Positions 50,301 to 62,189 of a stretch of DNA of 64,000 nt are shown in pieces (positions within the stretch are counted from its first letter, which is position 1; each line of letters begins with the position of its first letter). A program made the position numbers and the translations under genes. Source of the DNA: Pocillopora verrucosa (lineage: Eukaryota > Cnidaria > Anthozoa > Scleractinia > Pocilloporidae); NCBI RefSeq assembly GCF_036669915.1, contig NC_089314.1, forward strand, positions 7,942,958-8,006,957. Reading direction: 5' to 3'. Below the pieces are notes generated by a model that worked only from the letters and a program-made list of their open reading frames with translations, had not been told where the DNA came from and did not search any database.

Positions 50301-53300
50301 TCAGCCAAAGGAGACTTTCGGTAGCTTGGTCATTAAAGCAGGTTCATTTCACAATAATTAACCTCGTTTAATGACGCTCTCAAGCGCTTTGGTTGGGGTT
50401 TCAACTCGAGTCCACAGCACTACCAACTCTTTCATTTAAAGTATACCTATGTCTGACCTCCAACTAAACACATCATCTAATATTAGCATTGACGAGGTTG
50501 GTTTTCTGAAAACGAGCTAAAAAGCTGTGTGATAAAATCTCAAAGGGAGTCTATTGAAAATTCTTTCAGAGGTTAGTACTGAACAACTTTTAGAGCCTGA
50601 AGTACGCTTCGTCGAATAGTCTTGCTCGATCAAGAGTCAACTGCTCCTTTTGAAATGAACTATTTATAGTGTAGTGCTGAATCTTACGATAAACATGAAT
50701 AGAAGATTTCACAAACAATTCTTCTACAACAGTTGATCTGATTTTCAAGCAGGCTTAGAAATATACATTAAAATAAAAGCAGAAATTTACTGAAAATTTT
50801 CTACCTGATAGCGATGATTCGTTCTCAATTTCCATAGTACTATTTACATTAAACCCTAATTTCACTCGTTCTGCGAAAGAACTTGCTGTAACGTACTATA
50901 AAAACCAGGCCATTTATCGATTAAAGTACACCAAAGTGGTATGATAAACTAATAATAAGGACTGTTGTGAAGTCAACACACACTCGAATGACTTTCAAGG
51001 AAAAATGCTATCAAGTACTCGAACATCAGTGACGCGAAACGTTTGTTGTCGTACCCAGACCCCAGACATTTTTTTAGTGAGTTTGAAAGAAACCCGATTT
51101 ATATTACATAACCTACCATTCACAGATTTTCCTGCCTGCCCAATTGCTTTGATCGGAGACAGATCAGGAAGAATATCGCCTTTAATATTAATTCCAGAAG
51201 ACTCAAGCACACCTGACGAACAGTCCATGGGGCTAAGGCTTTGTCTCGATAAATACCTCCTTCTTGCTGATGTGGGTGTTTCTTGTACAGTGGGTAAAGG
51301 TTTTATTGGAGACATGTTTGGACTAGACATGGTGCTAGCTGTGGAATGCCTTTGTCTCACAGCATTCCTTGGGGTTGATTGGTCAGATACAGGGCTTGAA
51401 GTCACCTAAAATTACAGTTTCAAATTAATTCTCAGAAGCAACTACACTGCGGTCCACCTTGTCGGCATGCTTTTAAGAATGATAAGAATTGATAACATGC
51501 AAATAAGTGGCCCCATACGCTGTAGTTTTACCAATTTACTTTCTGTTGCACGAGCAGCTTCTAAATAAAACAATGCTTTAATCTTGTCTAGGATGCTAGA
51601 CTCCAGCAGATTTCCTTCTCTCTGCATTTTGTCAAGTTTGCCCAACATTTACTGGTACCCATTCCCAAAAGGTTACCTCTCCCCTAGGTTGCATTTTTTC
51701 AGGTACACCCAGGACCTCTTCATCCACTGCACAAACCACCAAACCCCCACCTTAATCATATGTAGCTTATTTTAATTATTTCAATACAAGTAAATTATTA
51801 ACTGATCAGTACAATTGGTTATATTTGGACCAATCTTTAGGCTAAAATAACTTACAAAAGCAGGGCTTTTAGGACTCTTCAAGATGGATCTAAAACAAAT
51901 GAAATAAGAAATACATAACTTATGATTGCTGTCATTTCTTATTTAATTATGAGTGCTAAACCAGAAGCCTTTCTTGGTACTGATAAATTACCTTATGAAC
52001 AGGTTTCTTACAGTGGGGGAACTGTTGCTTAGTTACTTACTTTATATTGGTTGGCACCATCAAGTGATCCTTCTCTGCCATGGTTTTTGTATCTGTTGGT
52101 GTGAAAAGCTTCCGTCTCAATGATGACAATGAAGTGTCTTTACTACCATTGAGACCATCCTTATTGTAATAAGCTGCATCTGAAAAGAATGACCTTAATT
52201 GAGTACGTGACCAACCTAAACACAAGAGGAGCAATTTAAAAACTCCTGCAATTCAGTAGCCTCATCAATGACACTCACACTGCAATTTGAAAATACATTG
52301 TGAAAATTTAGTCATCTTTGTAGCAGTTCTTTGGAATGTCTTGTGATGCTACTTCCACTGAAAGAAGCTTCTTTTTGGAAGGAGCATTTTGTGACACCCG
52401 AAAGAATGGCTGAGAAACCCAGAGACAAATTGATTCAAAATATTTCGCTTACCAATGTGATTTTGTAGGTCAAAGTCTGGTGGTAAAGAAAGCTTTGTTT
52501 GACTGCTTGCTGAAATGATAAAAACCAATTTGAAGAATGTTATTTAAATTTAAGAGACTTCTACTTCTCAGTTTGAAGTTAATTTAGGTATTTCTCTTCA
52601 TTTTCAAGATTTTTGAGTCCTGTTGCTCAAATCCAACCTACACAAAGAAATGCAATGATTAAAAAGTGGTTAAAATTATTTTTCTTACCATCAGCCTTTG
52701 ATTTGCTATTTGATGACATTGGTGATGAATAGGATGATTCTACTGAACTTAGAGCCTCAATGTCTAAGAGCAAAGTAAAGGAAAATTATTACAGGTACTC
52801 TAACTTTCCTACATAGGATGGAATTATTTTCACAAGGTAATATGTAATATTTCAATAGGCTGATTATTTCTTCAATCAACTAAAAATAAAAATCTAATTT
52901 GAAATTAAGTGCATTATGTTTTGACAAAGTGAATTACAGTCTTTGATGATTCTTTATAACTGCATTGTAAGCAATCTTTGGATCAATATCAGTATCTGGG
53001 CAACTGCCCACCTACCCCTCCCCTAACCCAACAACAGTCAATTGATAACAAGCTAGGGTGAATGTTGGGTTAGGGGAAGGGTAGGTGGGCCATTGCCCAG
53101 ATACTGATATTGATCCCAATCTACTGCAAAATGTGTGAAACTAAATGACACTAAAGAATGATCATATACAGTAATGCATCAATGTCAAGGTTACCATTTG
53201 AATGGGGCTTTAGTCTCCACTAGGAGGCACGGTGGCCTCATGGTTAGTGCGCTCTACTCCAGATCAAGTGGTCTGGGTTCGAGCCCTGGCCGGGGTCATT

Positions 53301-55395
53301 GTGTTGTGTTCTTAGGCAAGACACTTTACTCTCACAGTGCTTCTCTTCACCCAGGTGTACAAATGGGTACCAGCAAATATTCTGAGGGTAACCCTGCAAT
53401 GGAATAGCATTCCATCCAGGGGGGGAGTAGCAATACTCCTAGCCACTTCATGCTAAAGGAAACCAGAGCTAAGCGCCGGCCCCATGGGCCACTAGGGCCT
53501 GCATAAGTGCTTTACTTTTTAGTCTCCACTAATAAATTTAAATGCCAAGGAACACTCACATGCAGTTGCAGGTGGCAGAGGAGAGAACTTCACATGTTTG
53601 GCTTCATGGTTTGGTGTCCATGGAGATGGAACAATAAAGTTTTGAGAGAAATACTAAAATATGAAAAAAAAAAATGAATGATATAACTTGATTACAAGAC
53701 TTGCATAGTGGCCAGAGCTAAAAATGTTGCAATGTGGTTTCTGTAGCGTAAAACAACCTCTTAGTATTGCCAGTACTACCTATCTACTTTTCTTCACAGG
53801 TTACACTTCCAAACACCCCCTAATATCGTTTTGCTAAGTTTCCCTTTGATTTTGCCATTTGCCATTTATATGAATGTATCTCTGAGTGGAAAGGGACAGG
53901 CGAAGAACATGACACTAGTCATTGATAGAAACATTTCAATCCATAGCCTAGCATGGCACCTCTTATAGCATTGCCATTGTTCAGCTTTAACCCTATGATA
54001 TAATATTGCTTGAATATAAATCAGTAGTAGTGTGTAAACCAACCTCATCTATTTTTTCTTGAGCAGCGATTTCATCTTCTTCCCTACATTAATAACATGA
54101 GACATGAAAAAAAATTTTTTTTTAACAAAATCTTTTGAAAATAAGGATCCATAACTTATAGCAGTGGCTCAGAAGACAAGGTTTTGATTTTTATTATATC
54201 TCTAATGGTGTCTGAGAGGTTTGGAAAACGATTTCTAATCATACCGAACAGCAACTAAAAGACAATTGAGGCAAAACCCATCAATTTTGAATTTTTATTC
54301 AGTTGTTAGGACATCTTGACATAGTTTAATTGCATCTTTCATTTTCCTGCAATTTGATCGGTTACTTTGAACAAGCCTTGAAATCTGATTGGTTGTTTTG
54401 TTTTTAGTGACTAGCCTCCTCATTGGCCAGGAAAAAGTTGCGATTTAAAGCAAAAAATGGTGCGATTTGTGAATAAATCACACCAATTAGAACCAAACAG
54501 ATTACAGAGACCACCAGTGATTTCAAAATGGGTGTAATAAATGTAGAAACCACCATTGCTGACTTGTTGAATACAATAATTATTTGTTAAATTGAGGTGT
54601 AACTAACCTTTCAAATGTGGTGCTGTATTCTTGATCTGGAAATTCTTCAATATCAGCAGGATTCTGAATCATGAATGATTTGCCAACATTTTGATGAAAT
54701 CAATACAGTACCAAAAAAACTCTTAATATGTTCAGTAAACATATAAATTTTATTAAGTCTTAAACTTTAATTTTATTGACTGAAAATGTTGCATCCTAAG
54801 AGTATCCTCAAAAACTAAAATGTCATGGAAAGGGATTTCTTAAAAACGAGATCTCGTTTACTTTAATTAACTTGAGGCTTGATTTTATCCTGAGAGTTTG
54901 TAGGATGTAAGGTAATCGAAGCAATAGGCTCAAGGATAAAACAATTAGAAAAACGTGCTACCGCATGATCGATAAAAACAACGTCAGCGTTCTTGTGGTC
55001 TAAAGTCAATTTTCCTGACACTACTCAAGCTATATTATCATATAAAGAGAATTACTTCTATATTCTAAAAGGATCACAAAGGATCAAAGTTTTCTTTCAT
55101 CCAGTCACTTACCAACCGTGAAATTTGCCCGATTGACCATCGAAAACTACGTCGTTTCTGCGACAGACAAAAAGTAATTTTAACAACAGAGTATTGATAG
55201 CAACAGCATAAATTTAAATATTAAACTGTGTCGTCAAAAGTTCACTTAAAATCATACCTTTTGACTTCCCGGTGTTTCTTGAATGGAGAACATGGAAGGA
55301 CTGAAGTCTGGGCAGTTTGTGCGATCTTCAATCCCGCTATCGAATGGATTTCGTGTAATTTCAGAACACGACAAAGAAGACATACTGTCTACCAT
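47387..55395 (-). CDS. BORA: Protein aurora borealis (Bora), mitotic Aurora-A/Plk1 activator
   Basis: Bora binds Aurora A and promotes Plk1 activation at mitotic entry. Fourteen phase-consistent exons: 55395-55258, 55157-55113, 54663-54608, 54083-54044, 53653-53560, 52763-52689, 52509-52453, 52179-52041, 51889-51856, 51405-51117, 50870-50805, 49964-49002, 48128-47918 and 47645-47387; 821 residues (human about 560). Family signatures in order: NPFDSGIED and FSPSMFS (exon 1); SFRWSIGQISRLNPADIEEF (exons 2-3); EDEIAAQEKIDE then YFSQNFIVPSPWTPN (exons 4-5); SSLRRKLFTPTDT (exon 8); MSSPNMSPIKPLP, DMSPIK-type SP motifs (exon 10). Exon 12 (320 codons) is long and begins with a strongly acidic run. 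The C terminus has an aromatic-rich stretch and DSDSGYSEWS, recalling the DSGY motif near the human C terminus. Many SP/TP sites fit CDK and Plk1 regulation. No Met alternative fits better than 55395. Confidence 0.92.
52980..53115. mobile_element. Foldback (inverted-repeat) element
   Basis: Two ~54-bp arms (52980-53034 and 53062-53115) are near-perfect inverse complements. The left begins GGATCAATATCAGTATCTGG and the right ends CAGATACTGATATTGATCC; the arms end at AACCCAACA / TGTTGGGTT. The centre is ~27 bp. It lies in a BORA intron (53560-52763). Confidence 0.85.
53223..53517 (+). mobile_element. tRNA-derived SINE with 14-bp target-site duplication
   Basis: The tRNA-like head has an A-box region GTGGCCTCATGGTTAGTGCG and a B box GGTTCGAGCCC. 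The central body contains AGGCAAGACACTTTACTCTC and GTGTACAAATGGGTACCAGC, of the type shared by widespread invertebrate SINEs. It ends near CATAAGTGCTTTAC. It is flanked by the direct repeat TTTAGTCTCCACTA (53209-53222 and 53518-53531). It lies in a BORA intron. Confidence 0.88.
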
Positions 55396-55818
55396 TTTCA
55401 CTCGTTTTTTTAAAAATCCTAGCACACGTAAAAAGAAAAGAAGCAAAAGTCTAATCCACGAAATTTTGAAATCCCAAAACTGGATTGTAAATGGAGAAAT
55501 TTTGAATCTGGCGCCCAGCCGAAGTTGAAGAGGATTGTGCAGGTGAGGAGAATTTGAGAACTGATCACACGTGGCGAAGCCTCTTCGGCTCTTCCCGTAC
55601 TACTGTTGCTTGTTATTACCCATATAGTTCCCTAAAAGAAAAACTTTGAAATTAAGTTGCTGGAAGGACTTAAAAAAAGAAGCTCCTGAGAGAGTTGAAT
55701 CCTATGATGATCTGTTAGAGGCAGTAGAGAGTTAGATTTCCGTCCATTTTCTCCAAAGAATTACTTGTGTAGAATTCCGCTGTCCAAAATCATACTATTG
55801 ATTTACTGTAGTTCTAAA
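55396..55818. promoter_or_regulatory. Divergent BORA/MZT1 intergenic region (bidirectional promoter)
   Basis: 423 bp separate the start codons of BORA (minus, 55395) and MZT1 (plus, 55819), so both transcripts must start here and their promoters overlap or abut. It has no repeat insertion, unlike most spacers in the window. No convincing TATA box was seen at a usable distance. I did not identify specific cell-cycle (CHR/CDE) elements with confidence. Confidence 0.7.
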
Positions 55819-57581
55819 ATGGCGGATAGCAAGGTCGCTTCGGCTCGGGAAGCAATGGAAGGTACTGATTGCAGCCTTTTAGGCGTGTATTTCAGTCATT
55901 TTTTTTATAGAAGAATTGCATCGGTTTCATCATTTAACAGGTCTTGTGATTGGCAGCTCATCGACTAGACGAAAATGACATTACAAAACCAATATTTCTA
56001 TGTTGATTTCGTACTCGAATGTCTTAGCTTCAACCTATAACCAAGAAGTGTTGTCTCTCTCTTAAGGTGTCTCATTTTTTGCATCGTATCAGGAAACCTG
56101 TAATATTTTACTTGGTTTCAGCTTTAGTCGAGATCTCCAAGCTGCTCAACACTGGCCTTGACCCTGAATCTTTAGCGATCTGTGTAAAGTTGTGCGAAGC
56201 CGGAGTGAACCCCGAAGCATTGGCATCAGTTGTGCAAGAGTTACGAAGAGAAGCGGCGTCCCTACAGGTATAAGAAATAACTGATGCCTTTATCTCTGTC
56301 GCAAGCTTTTGACGGGTTGTTTCTCTTGTCCCCATTTAGCTATTTAGCCATAAAATAATCCCAGAACTCAATATAATTTATTAACAAGGATGAGGCTCAG
56401 GGATTTCTCATCTTTGGTTGTTTGGTCAAGAGTTGATGGTCAAATTATTGGGTGCAATAGTCCCACAAAGTTAAGTATTATGAGAATTTGTTCTAATGAC
56501 ATTCATGTGATTTCAGACACAGGATGTTGGAGAGAGGTGAAAGGTGACATTCACACGATTTCAAGAAAATGAATGGAATCAAGGATTGATTTATAGTTAT
56601 GTTGTAAGGGGTCACATTTGGGAACCAGCTTTTCTGAGCCAGCTTTTCAATGTCAAGGGACAGTACTTTGTATAGATGCCATCAAGGCTGCTTGTTAAAA
56701 TATCCAGAACATGTTCATTTTTTTCCTTAAACACCAGTTATTTATAGTAATAACTCCTATGAGTAAAGGGAGGCTTTTCTTACTTAAACAGTTCTCCATG
56801 CTAGAATTGTTAACCCTTTAACTCCCATGAGTGACCATGACAGAATTTCCCCTAACCATATCAATACAATATCAACCAGAAAAATGATGAGAATAAAGAA
56901 AAATATCAATTTGGGGATAACTAGTTGATCCAATGCTCAATTCTCTGAACTAACATCATAAGAATTGTGTGGTTGACAGTTAGGAGAATTACAAATTTGG
57001 TGTGGGAGTTAAAGGGTTAAAAGAGTCAAAGTAGAACTTGTGGTTTTGGTGTCAGCATCAAATAGTATTTGTATATATCAAACTTTGTTGTCACTTCAAG
57101 ACTTCTGCCCTTCCAGAGAGAATCTTTGTGTGTAGGCTCAAACCATGATTGCCATTGTACATTGGGCATTGAGGTTTGGTCTCACTGAAGTACTAAGGTA
57201 ATGGTTAAAATTGCATGCTAGGATTTGGAACTTAAGTGGGATGGAAGTCCATGGGAGAATTGCAATGTTCACCCACAAAAAGTGTAAAGAGCAAGGCTAT
57301 CAATTCAATTGGATAAGAACTTTATAGGGGTGGGGGGGGAGAGGAAAAAGTCTAGATGCTAGAACACTTCATTTACAAATAAACAGAATGTTTGTATATG
57401 GAAACTGACTTTGATCCCTTTTATTTTCATTTGAAAGTGGTAAAAACAAAGCTTGTCTTCTTTATTCTGTGAAGAGTCATAAACAGTAATTAAAATAACC
57501 TTAAATTAAGACCTTCTTCTTACAGTTTTCACTGATTTTTTTCATCAACAGCTCAAAGTCAACAAAGGTAAAATTGAATAA
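55819..57581 (+). CDS. MZT1: Mitotic-spindle organizing protein 1 (mozart1)
   Basis: Small gamma-tubulin ring complex subunit that recruits it to spindle poles. Exons 55819-55861, 56122-56267 and 57552-57581, in phase, 72 residues (human 82). [20 protein letters not shown] starts the protein; the conserved core [20 protein letters not shown] and [19 protein letters not shown] is almost the whole family domain. The last exon adds LKVNKGKIE. An alternative acceptor at 57525 would give a hydrophobic tail and is less likely. A possible polyadenylation signal AATAAA lies at 57704-57709. It is the only well-supported plus-strand gene in the window and faces ACAA2 tail-to-tail. Confidence 0.92.
56810..57020. 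mobile_element. TTAA-flanked MITE, family B
   Basis: Begins TTAACCCTTTAACTCCCATG and ends GGGAGTTAAAGGGTTAA; the terminal inverted repeats (CCCTTTAACTCCCA / TGGGAGTTAAAGGG-like) are among the cleanest in the window. It lies in the second MZT1 intron. Confidence 0.85.
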
Positions 57582-57936
57582 CCACAGTTTGTGAGTGAAA
57601 TTAAGGCAGGTTTAAGTTAAAATCTACTTTAATATATGCTACAGAAATGATTCTGGATACAAGCCTCAAAACTGGGATGAGTGTTGAGGTGTTTTGTCCA
57701 AGCAATAAATTAGATACTACCTGAAAAAGCCTGCAAGCAAGCCAAATGTCTCATCAGCACTTTTGAAACTAATAGACAAACAACTTGCCATAGTGTTTTT
57801 AAGCTTAACTCGTACAAAGGTCTTTGGTAACCTTCACATTCATACACTCTTTCCGAGCAAAAATATTTTTCTTCATAAGAATTCCGCAAAAATGTTGCTG
57901 AAATTCTCTTTTCCAGTTCAACTGCAAAGATTCAAC

Positions 57937-60900
57937 TCATTGAACATTTTCAAGAACAACAGCTATACCCTGACCACCTCCTATACATGCAGAACCAACA
58001 GCATACTTAGCACCAATTCGACGCAGCTCATGCACTAAGTGCCCTGTGATTCTTGCTCCTGAGGTGCCTACTGGGTGCCCTAAAGCAATTGCTCCACCAT
58101 TCACATTTGTCTTGTTCATGTCCAGTTCAAGTTCTCTTTGAACTGCAAGAAACTGAGGAGCAAATGCTTCATTCACCTGTGAAGATAAGATTGGAAGAGA
58201 TTGTGTTTAAATTCATAATGTTGTTTTCAACTTGTTCAAGTGGGTTGTGGATTATGCAAGAGAATTCATTTGGTTTTATTATTTGAGTTGATGATTTAAA
58301 TAAGCCACCATAAAGAGTTTCTAAAGCTGATGTTTCCTATAATACTGACAAGGAGAATATGTCTAACAATTAAGAGTTTCTTAAGGTTGTGATCATTTTC
58401 TTAGTTTGCATGACTTGAGTGTTTAATCCAGACATGATATTGGATGGAGAAATTAAATATTTATCACTCTAAGAGGTGTAAGGGTTTAAGATCCCAACAA
58501 GAAATCAAACAATCTTTGTAGCTAAGAAAAGATTTCAGGTTTTTTTAAGCCTTTATCAGAGTTATCTATACTTTTTCTGTACCTTAAAAATTAGTGTTAA
58601 TTTTCTGTATGAATGTGTTACATACCTCAACCAGTGCCATGTCTTGCAGACTTTTTCCAGCTTTATTTAGAGCTGCTTTAATTGCTGGGACAGGACCTAT
58701 TCCCATGATTGATGGCTCTACACCAGCCACAGAATATGAAGCAATTCTTGCGAGAGGAGTGAAGTTATGTTCCTTCAGGGCTTTCTCACTGACTAAAATG
58801 AGTGCTGCAGCCCCATCACATATGCCCTAACAACACAAACAGATGAAAATTTATCCTATCAACAACTGCTTGTAAACAGTTTCTATATACATACAAACAC
58901 AAAAGTACAGTGAAAGTAACTCACAGAAGCATTGGCAGCAGTAATTGTTCCATCTTTTTTAAACACTGGTGCTAACTTTGCCAGCTGCTCTATAGTACTG
59001 TCTGGCTTAGGATGTTCATCAACCTTAAATTCCTCTGGTCCCTTCCTGCCTTTCACAGTCACAGGAACAATTTCTTCAACAAATCGGCCATCTGCATGAG
59101 CTGAAAATGACCAAAACTAAACTTATGAATATTAACCAAACAGAAAAATTAAGTTACAACTACAAAATCAAGTAAAGAAAAGTAGTGACTTTGCTTCTCA
59201 CCCTTTAACACACAGAAGTGATTAACATGTAACTTCTCCCCATAATATTCATACAATATCCAACAAACAGGGTATGAAAATACTCAGACTAATTGGGTAG
59301 AAGTTGTTACCTTGATCTCACAACAAATTCTTGTAACTTATTTACAAGGAAATGTGTAGCAGCTGAGGGAGAGAATGAACAGTTGGATCTTGGGAGTTCA
59401 AGGGTATTTGTATCTGGAAGCTCTTAATGACTGTTCCAAGCTATCAGTTTGTCAAAAATTGTGAGTGAAATAGGAACCCAAGCTGGGAAAAAGAAAATAT
59501 GAGACACCCTCAAATAAGTTTGCTCCCCCACACTTTGCATTTTCCTGTCCAGGCCATGACTGAAAGCTGGGCACAGCTTGTTGATGAGTTTCAGCCTCAT
59601 AGTTTTATTTACCTTCAGCCCATCTTTTCTGAGATAGCAGAGCAAACTCGTCACATTCTTGCCTTGTGATATTGTATTTTTCTGCAAGATTTTCCCCAGT
59701 GACACCCATAGGCATTTTAGCATGAAAATCAGTCAAACCTTGCCACAAAGTGTCCTCAAGCTAAAGAATGCAATGAAAGAATAAATTAGGCTTTAATGAA
59801 ATTATTTTTCAACATTAATTACTTGTACTACCTGGAAAATTAGTTTTAGTATGGTAATCACATTAAAAAAAAAAAACAGTATAAACTTGCAAAGTTGTAA
59901 ATGAACAGATGAACACCACCATCTGAATATGCATTTTTGACGAGGTATCGAGAGGAAAGCTCACCTTTAAGTCAAGTCCTAATTTTGTTCCAAATCTAGC
60001 ATCTCTAAGGGCATATGGTGCTTGACTCATGTTCTCTGAGCCTCCACACAAAACAATGTCACTTTCACCCAGCTGAATCTCCTGTGCTGCTGTGACAACT
60101 GCCTGGAAACCTGAACCACAGAGTCTGTTCAAAGTCAAAGCTGGAGTCGTAACAGGGACATTGGCCTTCAGGGCAATATGTCTTGAGATATAGGCTGCAT
60201 CTGATGCACTCTGTGAATGGGCATTAAAAGGTTAACCATTATGGGCTGTTAACCATTATGGGCTGTTGACCTGAGATTAGACTTACTATGACTTACTACT
60301 ATCTGGTTGGTTGAGAGCATTCAATCAATATATGATAGCATGAGAAGTTGACCTGACAAATGCAATATCAGCATTAACCCAGAGAGAAACTCAAAATATC
60401 TGAATCTATTTTTTTCTAAGCACTGGTACATGCCAAAATAATTATTTTATAGTAATAAACTGTAATAAATCTTATTTCAGTAACGTTTTGAGCACTGGTT
60501 GTCAGACTGCATGTTGTGTGTATGTAGTAAGAAGTGTTCATTAAAAATAATTATATTTAGTTAATTTTAAAGAGATCTGAACAGAATCAATTCGTGGCGT
60601 AACTCCTTCACTCGCTTCAACTACAACTAGGGGACTTAACAAGACCTGTCACGCGATAAGAAAACTGCCGACAAACTAACAGCCGATCGCAGTCTATCTG
60701 TTCTTATGAAAATAATTCAAGGGATATTACTGCATTCATCAGCTCATAGTCATTTCTGAATCTTAACATAAATTTAATAAAGTGAAATTATTATCAGGAA
60801 TTACACGTCGCAAGTGTCCTTGTACAGATAGAGTACAAAGTCCATCATGACATGTAATAAAAGGTCAGAAGAGCAGACAACTGAAAAGATAAATAAACTT

Positions 60901-61202
60901 AATCTATCGGATCACTTCTACTACAACTCTTAATCTAAAAAATTCCTTTCTGATGTGTGGCCTAATTGTACTTTTTTTAAAAATAAAATATCTGCAACCA
61001 AGTTCAAATGTGTTACCTGGATAACGTTACCAAACACGGATGAGTCCACAATCGCTGGATCAACTTTTCCTGCTTCCATTGCGGCAACAGCGGCATGTTG
61101 TCCCAACACAGTAGCCGTTATACCCTTTAGTTTTCCTCCAAATGTGCCAAACGCGGTTCTCTTAGCCGCTACGATGTACACTGGACGTGCAAGACCAGCC
61201 AT
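57937..61202 (-). CDS. ACAA2: 3-ketoacyl-CoA thiolase, mitochondrial type
   Basis: Catalyses the last, thiolytic step of mitochondrial beta-oxidation. Six exons, all phases compatible: 61202-61017, 60210-59965, 59760-59613, 59100-58925, 58826-58626 and 58176-57937; 398 residues (human 397). The start [20 protein letters not shown] matches the family length; the N terminus doubles as a non-cleaved targeting region in ACAA2. Nucleophile Cys93 in [27 protein letters not shown]; His353 in [10 protein letters not shown]; Cys383 in ACIGGGQG. All catalytic residues are present, so the enzyme should be active. No SKL-type peroxisomal signal at the C terminus (ends VVLENVQ). ACAT1 and peroxisomal ACAA1 fit less well because of the DARFGTKLG and ASYSVAG-type segments. 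Confidence 0.95.
58330..58489. mobile_element. TTAA-type MITE, family A, left end truncated
   Basis: Retains GACAAGGAGAATATGTCTAA, the GTGATCATTTTC block, and ends CTAAGAGGTGTAAGGGTTTAA. The left terminus is missing. It lies in an ACAA2 intron. Confidence 0.6.
59196..59406. mobile_element. TTAA-type MITE, family C (degenerate)
   Basis: Contains CACCCTTTAACACACAGAAG and ATTAACATGTAACTTCTCCC; the right end is TTGGGAGTTCAAGGGTA. It lies in an ACAA2 intron. Confidence 0.6.
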
Positions 61203-62189
61203 TTTTACAATTTGCGAGAGTAAAGTTCAGCAGATAAATTTCGCAAACTAATGGTTGAGTAACCAAGCTTTTACTGTGATGTGGGCAGGGGATGGGTGGG
61301 TAATGGGCTGGTCTCAGCATACGCAAGGTCATTATTGCGGAAATGTCGTCGTCATTCATACATTTTTTTTGCCTTCACCAAAATTTCTTAGATCATGGAT
61401 GGATTTAGAGAAGTGTTGAAGGAGGCCTATTTTCTCTATTTATGGAGTTTCTTCATTTTTTTTTCTTTCTTTCTTTATTCATTCATTTTTTAAGGTTGTG
61501 AGCCGTTTTTAGGATGAAATGTACTTTTCAACAAGGTTTAAGTTCCTTTTTAGAACATTCGCTTTTAATTGGTAAATATTTTTCTATCAATTTCTTGTAA
61601 TTAAAACATCTTAAGACATAACTGTTATTTGATGTTCAGCTCTAGGGTTATTCAAGACATTTCTTTCACAAATCACCTTTAGGTAGCTATGCCTAACTGT
61701 AACTGTTAAGAACTAAGCTTGTTAAGGTCAAATAGAGGTTCTGTGACTCCATTCTCGGAATTAAAAAAAGTCTTTAATGATGATGGTCTGTAGCAGGATA
61801 CATGTTACAATTCTTGTTCTGTTCCTGGATACTACGCTTGTCTGTATTTACCATTTTAAAAAATAATACATTTTCATACAAAACAATGACATCAATGTAT
61901 GGGTGTCTTATTATCTCCTTTGTTTTGTTCCCCTTGATTCACAATATTGGCTCCAAAATTACCATTCATTTCAATCACATCAATCTTATTGTGTTTCAAG
62001 GGAAGTGAAAGTATGCAGAAAACTAAATATGATAATAGTTAAATCATTATTTTAATTAATCGTTAACTTGCATGTGTATACATTATATTACTTTAAATTT
62101 CTGTTTTTTGCCCTGAAAGTAATTTTCTGGTTAAGATCCAACCAAAGAAGCACTTGATTTATGTACAACCAGGGCTAAGAACACCAGGA
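61203..62189. other. Spacer between TRMT12 (3') and ACAA2 (5')
   Basis: No gene recognised; AT-rich. It should contain the ACAA2 promoter immediately above 61202 and the TRMT12 3' UTR below 62190. Confidence 0.5.

Noticed and set aside
53174..53407. 77-codon plus-strand open frame
   Set aside because: Lies within the tRNA-derived SINE and its flank.
55395..55446. Upstream in-frame extension of BORA (MLLFFLRVLGF)
   Set aside because: The start would be non-ATG or in the shared promoter; the MVDSMSS start fits the family better.
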